Of a stretch of 64,000 nt of DNA, positions 8,294 through 16,441 are shown one piece after another. Source of the DNA: Saccharospirillaceae bacterium. GTDB lineage: Bacteria > Pseudomonadota > Gammaproteobacteria > Pseudomonadales > Oceanobacteraceae. Under the pieces are notes generated by a model. It saw only the letters and a list, made by a program, of their open reading frames with translations. It made no database searches and was not told where the DNA came from. Location of the stretch: assembly GCA_022448365.1 (NCBI GenBank), contig JAKVCS010000004.1, positions 368,856 through 432,855 on the forward strand. Reading direction: 5' to 3'. The translations under genes and the position numbers were made by a program. The stretch's first letter is position 1, and each line of letters opens with the position of its first letter.

Positions 8294-8321
8294 GGCGTCA
8301 TCGAATACAAGCGATGACGCC
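8294..8321 (-). terminator. Terminator after ohrR
   Basis: Perfect 10-bp stem GGCGTCATCG (8294-8303)/CGATGACGCC (8312-8321) with an 8-nt loop, followed by TTTATTTG on the minus strand. It separates ohrR from ohr, implying that ohr has its own promoter. Flanking A and T runs would let it work in both directions. Confidence 0.7.
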
Positions 8322-8334
8322 AAAACTGCCATTA

Positions 8335-8350
8335 AGTTATCGCGATAACT
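8335..8350. promoter_or_regulatory. OhrR operator copy 2
   Basis: AGTTATCGCGATAACT is a perfect 16-bp palindrome sharing the GCGATAACTA core with the site at 8259-8280. It lies just past the ohrR stop and upstream of the terminator hairpin. Confidence 0.6.
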
Positions 8351-8368
8351 ATTATTGTGCAAGTACTA

Positions 8369-8806
8369 TTACGCTAAATTATTTTTCAGTCTGTTCAGGT
8401 TGTCGCGTAAGTCAGCCAGATCACAAACAGGTAGGTCGCAGGCTTCAACAATACACTGGTTAATGCGGAGGCACTTCTGGCGCAGCTTTTTTCCGGCGGC
8501 TGTCAATTCAATGCTCAGGGAACGATCGTCCTCCTTACCACGAACCCGCCGAATCAGGCCATCGACTTCCATACGTTTAATTACCGGCGTCAATGAGCCG
8601 GATTTCTGGCCCAGGCGATCAGCAATGTGTTTCAGTGGAACACCGTCGTTTTCCCACAAAATCATCATGATGGTGTATTGCGGATACGTCAGGCCAACAG
8701 GTGCCAGAAGCTCTTTGTACATTTGCGTCATGGCCAGCGAAGTGGAGTACAACGCGAAGCACAGCTGGTTGTCGAGGGCTAATGGGTTATCTGGGGATTT
8801 GGCCAT
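8369..8806 (-). CDS. ohrR: MarR-family organic hydroperoxide sensor OhrR
   Basis: A 145-residue MarR-type dimeric repressor. Cys16 (DNQLCFALYS) occupies the position of the peroxide-sensing cysteine of OhrR proteins. The winged helix covers about residues 52-100 (HIADRLGQKSGSLTPVIKRME, wing DDRS). Oxidation of the N-terminal cysteine releases DNA and induces ohr. The pairing with ohr and the operator-like motif upstream of its own start support the role and autoregulation. Confidence 0.92.
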   Translation of the reverse strand: MAKSPDNPLALDNQLCFALYSTSLAMTQMYKELLAPVGLTYPQYTIMMILWENDGVPLKHIADRLGQKSGSLTPVIKRMEVDGLIRRVRGKEDDRSLSIELTAAGKKLRQKCLRINQCIVEACDLPVCDLADLRDNLNRLKNNLA

Positions 8807-8822
8807 AATATGTTCAGGAATG

Positions 8823-8838
8823 ATTATTGCGATAGCTA
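8823..8838. promoter_or_regulatory. OhrR operator copy 3, upstream of ohrR
   Basis: ATTATTGCGATAGCTA differs from the ohr operator core by one base (G for A). It lies 17-32 nt upstream of the ohrR start, as expected for autorepression. Confidence 0.6.
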
Positions 8839-8874
8839 AAGTGTACTGAAGTTTTATCTTTCACGCACAAAAAA

Positions 8875-8898
8875 GCCGCCGGGTGAAACCGCGGCGGC
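8875..8898 (-). terminator. Terminator after the alpha-dioxygenase-like gene
   Basis: GCCGCC (8875-8880)/GGCGGC (8893-8898) stem, followed on the minus strand by six T (8874-8869). It follows the 8920 stop. Confidence 0.75.
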
Positions 8899-8919
8899 CA
8901 GAAAATCTCAGGGTTTAAT

Positions 8920-11682
8920 CTATCGGTCTTCGTAACGTTGGTGCTTGAAGAATACGCCACCGTCACCAAAAGCAGAGGTTGTCATATCTGAGGTCAAGCG
9001 CAGCGTACCAACTTTTACAGCACTGTTGCGACGCTCGCGAGCATAACGTTTATTACGGCTACTGAACCAGCTGGTACGGATGGCTTTATCCGTTGCATAT
9101 ACATCGTACAAAGCAGTCCCTGATTCGAGTGTGATCAGATCATCACGAAAATCATGAGCACTGTTGCTGAAACGATCACGCACACCGGCCGTCGGGACAA
9201 AGTAAATCTGGGTCGGCGCTTTAGCGTTCGACTCTACTTGTCCATCGGCACGGGTTGCAGCCAGGTTTTCGGTCATCAGGCGGGTTGGTTTGGTGCTCAC
9301 CAAGGAGAACAGAATGGTGCTTCCCAGTGTATCGTTTGCTTCGGTTGCCACATATTGCGACAGCTCGTTAGCAAAAAAGTCGTGGTTATCGCCTTGTCCG
9401 GACAGTGTATACAGCGCAGATACATTACTGGACTCTTTACCATCAATAAATGTTTTCCAGGCCAGACCCGGTGCAAATCCCCGATCGGCTGGATCGCCAG
9501 TAAGAGACAGTCTTACGAGTCCACAGTCAGCGCCTTTAAACACACCGGTGTAAGGGTGATTATTGCTCGATTCAAACGACACAGTCGCCATCGCACCATA
9601 GGGATGGATTGGTTTTTTATAGCCCAGCGGAGCAACATCGGTATTTAACCGGACTTTTTTCCACAGCACCGAATTTATTAATCCCCCGATATCAACAGGC
9701 TCTAACGCTGGTCGCTCGTCAGGCTGGTATTGGCTCTGCACAACACCATTTTGCCAGAGTAAAGTTTGCTTATCGCAAGCGGCCATTTGTTGATAGTTTT
9801 CTGGGATTTTCAAACCCCATGGTTTGAAGGCGTTTTCGATACCGGTAAGGCTGACCGTCAGCTCAGGGAAATGACGCTCTAATACGTGTTTCATATCATT
9901 GTCTTCCACCCAATCAATACCTTCCTGGGTGTATATTTCTGCGCGATAGTCAGACGTATAGAAACGGTCGGTCATTAAGCGACGGGAAGCGTTCAGAATG
10001 AAAATCTGGAAGGCTGTTTCGCCAAACGCAAAACCTTCCGGGCGAACCGTTTCAGCCAATTGTCCGACCAGCGCATCGATTTTCTCGATGTCGTTGTCGT
10101 ACAGGCGTTTCAGCCCTGCCAGAGTGGTTGCATCGGTGGTCAGGTCTTCAAATTTATTAATGGGTTTCAGGCCAATCTGACGACGAAATTCGTTGTAGCG
10201 TGGAACACCACGTTCGCGGTCACGCAGGATATCAATGGTTGCCAGGTCAAGGTCATCAGCAAAAGGAATGGTTAAATTACGCAGGAATTCCGGGTAGTTA
10301 TTCAGGGTTAAAGCGCCAGGATAGGTGGTCCCGAATGAATACCATAAACGCTCACCACCTTCATCACTGAGGATATCTTCAGCATCACCATCTCGTGTTT
10401 CCATCATCGGGATTCGACGAGCCACCTCCGATGAACCGATATCGTATACTTCAACATCATCACGTAATAACGGATGAAGACGATAAACAGCGGTAAATTC
10501 CTCGGTCAGTGTGTAATCGACACCAGCATTGTAGGATTCGCGTGTACCTACCAGGCCACCTAAGGCAAAATCGATAAAGTTCGGATCATCCAGTTTATCG
10601 ATTAAATCCGGACGACTGGCTAACAGCGCTTTTAATAGCGGAGAATTACTCAGGCCGCTGGATAAGCCATCCAGTACTTTCTGAACCGCGTCACGGCTTT
10701 CACGATTATCGGTCAGGCCATACCAGTTAGCGCGCATTGCCCGTTCGGTTACCGGGTTTGCAATAATCGCCGGAGTCCATTCAATGGTATGTATTTTTGC
10801 CATCAGGGCGGCATTAATCAGGCGGGCTTTGTCGTATAACCACTGGTCGCTGCGTCCCGGATTATTTTCCTTCAGCATGTCAGCAATGGCGTTGTGTTCC
10901 AGCGTGAACAGCTGATGCAGCATCGACAAACCCAGCCACCAGTTTTTGTTAAAACCCGTGACCGGCACGCCACTCCAATATTCCGTTGGCAGACTACCGT
11001 CGGCATTAACGGCGAGCTTCCCATCCTCGAACGAACGAACTTTATCATTAGTTGCTTTGTCACTGCCGTAGAGCTGTGATCCATCCCACCAGTGGGTGTT
11101 TATGTTGCGATAGGTGGCGGGCAGTGTGGCGTCTTCTTCTGCCGTTCTGTCATTGTCGGCGATGGTACGTTTGACGCTCATCACACCGGGTCCCAGAGGA
11201 TCATCCGCTGGTCGTGATATCAGTATCGGATCGTCATCCTGGCCATCACCGTGGTCAATCCAGTCATGGACCATGAACTGAATCCAGGCTGCTGCAATAA
11301 AGTTGATACTGGTTGCCGGCTTAAACTCCTCACGTGCCATCAGTACATTCGATACTTCACGTGGGTTGGGTGATAGCAGAGTATCCGCTTCGGTTTCACC
11401 GTAGGCTGCTTCGAGTTTGACGTTACGACCGAAACGGCGATTTACGGAACCTTCGGCTGGATTGTCCAGAATGTTACATGTACCGTCTTCGGTACGGGCG
11501 CCGAGGCTGCGTTCATCACAAACGATTGTGGTGTTGGCCTGACTGAGATCCTCTGTCGCAATCAGGTTATTGTCCTGTAGCTCCTGGCGTTCAAAAGCAA
11601 GAATTAGCAGGCCTGCTACAACCCCAAGGCTGCCGCCGACCTTGGCCAGTGTTGGCCAGGTTACCCAAACGGAAGTGCTCAT
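8920..11682 (-). CDS. Alpha-dioxygenase/cyclooxygenase-like heme peroxidase
   Basis: A 920-residue animal-type heme peroxidase. QFMVHDWIDHG with His139 (or His144) matches the distal-heme region of plant fatty-acid alpha-dioxygenases, THWWDGSQLYGS (197-208) is the next family block, and FTAVYRLHPLLRD supplies Tyr400 and His403 in the Tyr-X-X-His arrangement of cyclooxygenases and alpha-dioxygenases (radical Tyr plus proximal His). Such enzymes add O2 to fatty acids. A hydrophobic segment at about 11-30 suggests a membrane anchor. The last 250 residues or so are not family-typical and of unknown role. It is monocistronic, divergent from a LuxR-type regulator, and followed by a terminator. Substrate is inferred only. 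Confidence 0.85.
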   Translation of the reverse strand: MSTSVWVTWPTLAKVGGSLGVVAGLLILAFERQELQDNNLIATEDLSQANTTIVCDERSLGARTEDGTCNILDNPAEGSVNRRFGRNVKLEAAYGETEADTLLSPNPREVSNVLMAREEFKPATSINFIAAAWIQFMVHDWIDHGDGQDDDPILISRPADDPLGPGVMSVKRTIADNDRTAEEDATLPATYRNINTHWWDGSQLYGSDKATNDKVRSFEDGKLAVNADGSLPTEYWSGVPVTGFNKNWWLGLSMLHQLFTLEHNAIADMLKENNPGRSDQWLYDKARLINAALMAKIHTIEWTPAIIANPVTERAMRANWYGLTDNRESRDAVQKVLDGLSSGLSNSPLLKALLASRPDLIDKLDDPNFIDFALGGLVGTRESYNAGVDYTLTEEFTAVYRLHPLLRDDVEVYDIGSSEVARRIPMMETRDGDAEDILSDEGGERLWYSFGTTYPGALTLNNYPEFLRNLTIPFADDLDLATIDILRDRERGVPRYNEFRRQIGLKPINKFEDLTTDATTLAGLKRLYDNDIEKIDALVGQLAETVRPEGFAFGETAFQIFILNASRRLMTDRFYTSDYRAEIYTQEGIDWVEDNDMKHVLERHFPELTVSLTGIENAFKPWGLKIPENYQQMAACDKQTLLWQNGVVQSQYQPDERPALEPVDIGGLINSVLWKKVRLNTDVAPLGYKKPIHPYGAMATVSFESSNNHPYTGVFKGADCGLVRLSLTGDPADRGFAPGLAWKTFIDGKESSNVSALYTLSGQGDNHDFFANELSQYVATEANDTLGSTILFSLVSTKPTRLMTENLAATRADGQVESNAKAPTQIYFVPTAGVRDRFSNSAHDFRDDLITLESGTALYDVYATDKAIRTSWFSSRNKRYARERRNSAVKVGTLRLTSDMTTSAFGDGGVFFKHQRYEDR

Positions 11683-11746
11683 GCGTGATCCTCTTTGTGT
11701 TTATTGTTAGAGGTTCGGCAGGCTAGAGCAAAGTGAGTAATCTGCC

Positions 11747-11770
11747 TCCCCCCCCAAGGGAGGGGGAGAG
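11747..11770. promoter_or_regulatory. C8/G-rich inverted repeat in the divergent promoter region
   Basis: A run of eight C (11748-11755) is followed by AA and G-rich blocks, giving a possible CTCCCCC/GGGGGAG hairpin about 65-90 nt upstream of the dioxygenase start. Nearby, CACACA (near 11813) pairs with TGTGTG (near 11838), and AGATT/AATCT boxes flank 12 nt. These are operator-like but unassigned. Confidence 0.35.
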
Positions 11771-11872
11771 GGGCTTTCAAAAATGCGGTGGGGGTGTGTT
11801 AGATTTTGCTACCACACAATCTAATAATCAAAAAATCTGTGTGTTATAAAGACAAGGAAAAGGTCTCAGAAA

Positions 11873-14137
11873 GTGACCCCAAAAATAATAAAAGCATCAG
11901 TGATGATCCTGGTTGCCGGGCCAGGATTCGGAAAAACAACCGTATTACAAAAAGCAATTGCCAGCTGGAACATGCGTGATGATCATGCTCAGGCGATCGT
12001 GCACTGCACTGAAAAAGACAGCTATCCGTTGTTAGAAAAGCAGATAGCCGGGCAGTTGCGCTCTGCTGGTGAGCGGAATGCAGAAAGACCGGAAGCGATA
12101 TTTATCAATAATGCTCATTTACTGGCTGTTGATGATGAGTCGCGTCTTTTGAATACACTGCTTGGCCGTATGCGAGCTGGCGATGAGCTGTGGCTGGCTT
12201 CGCGACGAATGCCCGCAGTGTCGTTTGTGCGCTGGCATTACAGTCATAGTATTACCGTGAAGCAGGAAGCCGATCTGATGTCTGCGACTGACGGTTGCTG
12301 GCCAGCGATCCACATGATGAAAGGTAACAGTTGGCATCAGGGTGCTCTGGATTCTCAGGTACGGCAATACCTTCAGCAGGAATTTCTACAGACACTGAAT
12401 GAAGAGGATATCGAGCTGTTGGCGCAGCTGAGTTTATTCGAAGAAATTAATAGTTATCTTTGGCGCAAACTGAATTTAACGCGTGCTGACTTATTCGATG
12501 TTTGGCAGAAGTATCGGTTTTTATATCCCCCCGAAGAACAAAGCGACCGCTATGTCTGGATTCCGGAAGTTCGGAAAGTACTGCAGCAGTATCCGGTTGC
12601 GCCGGACCAGAAAAAACGATTGTTGGAAAAAGCATGTGATTATTGGCTGAGGCACGGTTGTTTTCAGCTATTAATAGATAGTTTCTATGACGATAGTGAA
12701 TCCTATTTGTCCGATGAGAAGATCATTATTCCTCTGGTGATCGCACTGATTTTTACCCGAAGGTTTTACCAGGCGCGATTTGTTCTCGAGCAAATGGAGG
12801 AGCTTCCCAGTAACAGGCGTATCCAGAATATAATCGACGTGCTCAGTATGACCCTGGCTCTTTTTACAACGAATGAGGGAGATCAGGCAGATAAGTTAAT
12901 GACACTGGATAACAGCTTTTCAGGCAACAATGTGATTGTTTGCCTTGGCAAATTACTGGCTGCATATCGGGCATTTTATCAAAGCGACTTAAACGACGCT
13001 GCCAATCAGGCTCGTGATGCATTGTTTTATATGAATGAACATCAGCAAGTCTATCTGTCGAGCCTCACAGAAATGTTGTTGATTGCCTGTGATAAGTATC
13101 GGGGTTATACCATTCAGGCAGCACAGCAATTGGTACTTGGTTTTAATAACAAACGGCCCAATCCCGAGGATCCGGGCTGGCAAAACTATGCCGCTGGAAT
13201 GCTGATCTTTTATTACGAAAAAAATGATCTCATTCAGGCAAGACTGATGTGTGAACAGGTTATTCCCTATATGAATAATGCTTGTTCAACCGAGGTGATA
13301 GTGCACTTTTATCTGTACTATTCCAGAATTCTCGAGTTGTTTGATGAACAGGAGGAAAGCTTCGAGTATCTGATTCGATTGCAGCGCTTTCTATCCCTGG
13401 GAAACTATCCGAGGTATCAGGGGAAAATGGTCGCTGAACGCATGCGACAAGCCGTGCGAAAAAATGACAGAAAATCGATGAACTACTTACGTGATAAATT
13501 TGATATCGATGACACTTTGACGCATAAATCTCACAATATGCTACTTGATGTACGTGACTATTTATCACAAGCAAAGGCGATGCAGCTGATGTTCGACCAA
13601 CAGTATGACGCCGTGATCGCATTGTTGATCCCATTGCGTGATAGCTTACTGAAGAGCGATTTTCATGAGCGAGCACTGGTGGCCGAAGCTCAGATTGTGG
13701 TTGCTTATTGGCTTAAGGGAGAGCAACGGGTAGCTGCCGATCAGCTGGCGGAGGCCATTAATTTTTATGGTTGGTTACTGTTTAATCGTGGTCTGCTGGA
13801 TGAAGCGCCGGGCGTTGTTCCGGTTATGTTACATCTGATAGAAAGTCGTCGGGTCAAACCGACTTCTGTCTACCTTAAATTGTTCGAGTCTTTGCTTAAT
13901 CAGCCCGATCCGACTTGTGCCGGGGTAAACGTGCAGAAATTTGAATCACTAACAACCAAAGAACAGCAAGTTATGGCATCACTGGCCGATGGACTGAGCA
14001 ATCAGAACATCGCCAGACATCTGAAGGTGGCACCAGCAACAGTGAAGTGGCATCTGAAGAACATCTATCGCAAACTGGAGCTGGAGAATCGTTCCTCAGC
14101 CATTGCGTTTATGCACAAAGTACAGCCCGTTGCCTGA
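11873..14137 (+). CDS. MalT/LAL-type LuxR regulator with P-loop NTPase and altered Walker B
   Basis: A 754-residue one-component regulator. The P-loop is GPGFGKTT (16-23). The position of the Walker B acidic pair (LVIDDYH in MalT) reads IFINNAH (76-82), so both Asp are Asn. A long helical-repeat middle region (about 230-680) follows. The C-terminal GerE/LuxR helix-turn-helix is ESLTTKEQQVM through GLSNQNIARHLKVAPATVKWHL, about residues 690-750. The start is GTG with AAGGAAAAGG upstream; no in-frame ATG, GTG or TTG lies between it and the upstream stop. Its divergent position makes it the likely regulator of the dioxygenase. Inducer unknown. Confidence 0.85.
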   Translation: MTPKIIKASVMILVAGPGFGKTTVLQKAIASWNMRDDHAQAIVHCTEKDSYPLLEKQIAGQLRSAGERNAERPEAIFINNAHLLAVDDESRLLNTLLGRMRAGDELWLASRRMPAVSFVRWHYSHSITVKQEADLMSATDGCWPAIHMMKGNSWHQGALDSQVRQYLQQEFLQTLNEEDIELLAQLSLFEEINSYLWRKLNLTRADLFDVWQKYRFLYPPEEQSDRYVWIPEVRKVLQQYPVAPDQKKRLLEKACDYWLRHGCFQLLIDSFYDDSESYLSDEKIIIPLVIALIFTRRFYQARFVLEQMEELPSNRRIQNIIDVLSMTLALFTTNEGDQADKLMTLDNSFSGNNVIVCLGKLLAAYRAFYQSDLNDAANQARDALFYMNEHQQVYLSSLTEMLLIACDKYRGYTIQAAQQLVLGFNNKRPNPEDPGWQNYAAGMLIFYYEKNDLIQARLMCEQVIPYMNNACSTEVIVHFYLYYSRILELFDEQEESFEYLIRLQRFLSLGNYPRYQGKMVAERMRQAVRKNDRKSMNYLRDKFDIDDTLTHKSHNMLLDVRDYLSQAKAMQLMFDQQYDAVIALLIPLRDSLLKSDFHERALVAEAQIVVAYWLKGEQRVAADQLAEAINFYGWLLFNRGLLDEAPGVVPVMLHLIESRRVKPTSVYLKLFESLLNQPDPTCAGVNVQKFESLTTKEQQVMASLADGLSNQNIARHLKVAPATVKWHLKNIYRKLELENRSSAIAFMHKVQPVA

Positions 14138-14360
14138 GTGGGGTACTGTGCCATCAACGTCAGTGTATGACGCCGCTGAGTGATGACTTTCACCCTAACT
14201 GCGATGCACTTGATATCCGACGAGCTGCTGGGGGTCATGCTGGTTATTTGGTGTGAGTATCCTAAACTCGTTGTGAGGTTGCCTGTTTGGTTTGTTTGTA
14301 TATTCACCGTAGGTAGTTGTTAATGTTGCCAGGTTCAACGAGTGCAGTGATGGTGCCCCC

Positions 14361-16355
14361 ATGACAATAGTTCTATCTGACGACACCGCTGTCGCCGAGG
14401 CCATCCTCAATGAACGCGCTCTGTTGGACTGCAACCAGGCCTATGTTTCACTGTTTGACGCCTCTTCCAAAGACGACCTTCGCGGCACGCATCCGTCGCA
14501 ACTATCGCCTGAATACCAGGTCAGCGGCGAGGTATCCAGTGAGCTGGCCAGTCGTTATATCACCGAATGTTTCGAGCAGGGACATCGAGAGTTCGATTGG
14601 GTACATACCATGGTAACCGGCAGCTTATTCAGCTGTCGGGTCGAATTACGGTTAATTGAAAACAACACGCTACTGGCGCGACTGCTTGAGCCGCGCATCT
14701 CCCTCGGTGAGAGCAACCAGGATTCAAAAGTCTCAGCGATAAGTCCTGAACAGGGGATGGCATTTCGCGAGAGCTATAACTTACTCCACCAGCACAAGCG
14801 TGCAATTGATGTCAGTGCTATTGTTTCAAAAACGGATACCCACGGTAACATTACTTATGTTAACAACATGTTCTGTGACGTATCGGGCTATAGCCATAAC
14901 GAATTGCTGGGTGAGAATCATAATATCGTTAACCATCCGGGTATGCCGAAAGAGGTATTTGCTGATTTGTGGCGCACCATACGTTCGGGCAAGGTCTGGC
15001 ATGGTGTTATCCTCAATCGCCGTAAAGATGGCTCAAATTATTATGTGTCTTCGACGATCTCGCCCATTCGTGGCAGCAATGGCGAGATCATAGAGTACAT
15101 CGCAATTCGCCACGATATTACCGGCCTTTATGAAAAAGATCGGATAATCCAGATTCAGACAACCGATATCGAAACCGGTTTGCCCAACCGGGTGCAGTTT
15201 AATGACGATTTACGTCGTCGTTCCGGTGCCTGGATTGCCGTATTGTCATTTGCTGAAATCGAAGGTGTTCAGCAAATTTATGGTGATATTGAATATGAGA
15301 GTTTTATCAAAAATCTGACGTCGATGCTAACGGAATATTCCACTAATATCGCCCGTGTTTATCGTACTTCAGAATCCTATTTCGCACTGATTTGTGAATC
15401 CGATTGCGAACAGAAAACGTTTGTTGAAAACTGTGAAAAAATTGTAGAGAAAATTCTGGAACAACCCATGGTGCTGGCAGATAATAAAATTTATTTGTCT
15501 GTCAAAGTGGGTGTCGCAGAAAATGATCAGCCAGAGAAGACCTATGGTCATGCCTGTCTGGCGATGAATTCAGCTTATCAGGATCAGGATAGTATCGGTA
15601 TCTACCATCAGGGTACCAAAGAATATCAGCGTCTGAGTAATGCCATCTATTGGGCGGGTAAATTGAAAAGCGCGATTTCTCGCGGACGGATTCAAATTTA
15701 TGGACAAGGTATTTTTTGCGCCGATGGCAAGCGTTATTCCACCGAAGTTCTGATGCGCTATCAGTCGGGTTATGAATGTGTATCCCCCATAGTTTTCCTT
15801 GATTACGCTAAATCAGCGGGTATTTACAGTTCGTTAACCCATGAAGTTATTCGCCAGTCATTCAACTACTTTAAAGATTCGGGTCAGCGTTTCTCAATTA
15901 ATCTGGATCGGGAAGATCTGTTTAATAAAACCACCCGCGGTATCCTTCTGGATCATGTGCGTGACAGCGGTTGTGGCGATCAATTGACACTGGAACTACT
16001 GGAATCTTCTGGTGTGGATTTCTCGAATACGGTAGTGAAAAATTTCATTGCAGAACTCAAGTCACTCAATTGTCAGATTGCAATTGATGACTTTGGCAGT
16101 GGCTATTCAAATTTCGATTACCTGGCAACCACCGATGTCGATCTGATTAAAATAGACGGCTCATTAATTCGCGATATTTTACAAAATAAGAAGCATCACC
16201 TGATTGTCCAATCGATTGTGACCTTGTGTAAGTCATTGGACATTCCGGTCGTTGCCGAATTCTCTGCCGAGAAAGATATTATCGATCTTCTGATTGAATT
16301 TGGTGTTGACTATTTTCAGGGGTATTACTTCGAAAAGCCGGTACCACTAACGTGA
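14361..16355 (+). CDS. PAS-PAS-GGDEF(degenerate)-EAL cyclic-di-GMP protein
   Basis: A 664-residue soluble protein. Residues about 5-110 look like a divergent PAS, and about 148-255 are a clear PAS/PAC pair (GNITYVNNMFCDVSGYSHNEL, then RRKDGSNYYVSSTISPI). About 270-400 is a GGDEF domain whose signature reads RTSESYFAL, so cyclase activity is unlikely. The EAL domain keeps Glu in EVLMR, INLDRED, LELLES, IDDFGSGYS, IKIDGS and QGYYFEKP, so c-di-GMP phosphodiesterase activity is plausible. No transmembrane segment is seen, so it probably senses an internal signal. The 223-bp gap before it holds nothing recognisable, and the ribosome site is weak. Confidence 0.88.
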   Translation: MTIVLSDDTAVAEAILNERALLDCNQAYVSLFDASSKDDLRGTHPSQLSPEYQVSGEVSSELASRYITECFEQGHREFDWVHTMVTGSLFSCRVELRLIENNTLLARLLEPRISLGESNQDSKVSAISPEQGMAFRESYNLLHQHKRAIDVSAIVSKTDTHGNITYVNNMFCDVSGYSHNELLGENHNIVNHPGMPKEVFADLWRTIRSGKVWHGVILNRRKDGSNYYVSSTISPIRGSNGEIIEYIAIRHDITGLYEKDRIIQIQTTDIETGLPNRVQFNDDLRRRSGAWIAVLSFAEIEGVQQIYGDIEYESFIKNLTSMLTEYSTNIARVYRTSESYFALICESDCEQKTFVENCEKIVEKILEQPMVLADNKIYLSVKVGVAENDQPEKTYGHACLAMNSAYQDQDSIGIYHQGTKEYQRLSNAIYWAGKLKSAISRGRIQIYGQGIFCADGKRYSTEVLMRYQSGYECVSPIVFLDYAKSAGIYSSLTHEVIRQSFNYFKDSGQRFSINLDREDLFNKTTRGILLDHVRDSGCGDQLTLELLESSGVDFSNTVVKNFIAELKSLNCQIAIDDFGSGYSNFDYLATTDVDLIKIDGSLIRDILQNKKHHLIVQSIVTLCKSLDIPVVAEFSAEKDIIDLLIEFGVDYFQGYYFEKPVPLT

Positions 16356-16390
16356 TGAGCCATGTTTTTCCTCGTTCGCCTTATAAAAAA

Positions 16391-16410
16391 CCCCGCTGAG
16401 ATAAGCGGGG
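16391..16410. terminator. Bidirectional terminator
   Basis: CCCCGCT (16391-16397)/AGCGGGG (16404-16410), with an A-run before it and a T-rich tail after. It lies between the convergent EAL and TPP-enzyme genes. Confidence 0.8.
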
Positions 16411-16441
16411 TTCTTCGTCTAAGGTAAGACAACAATATGGG

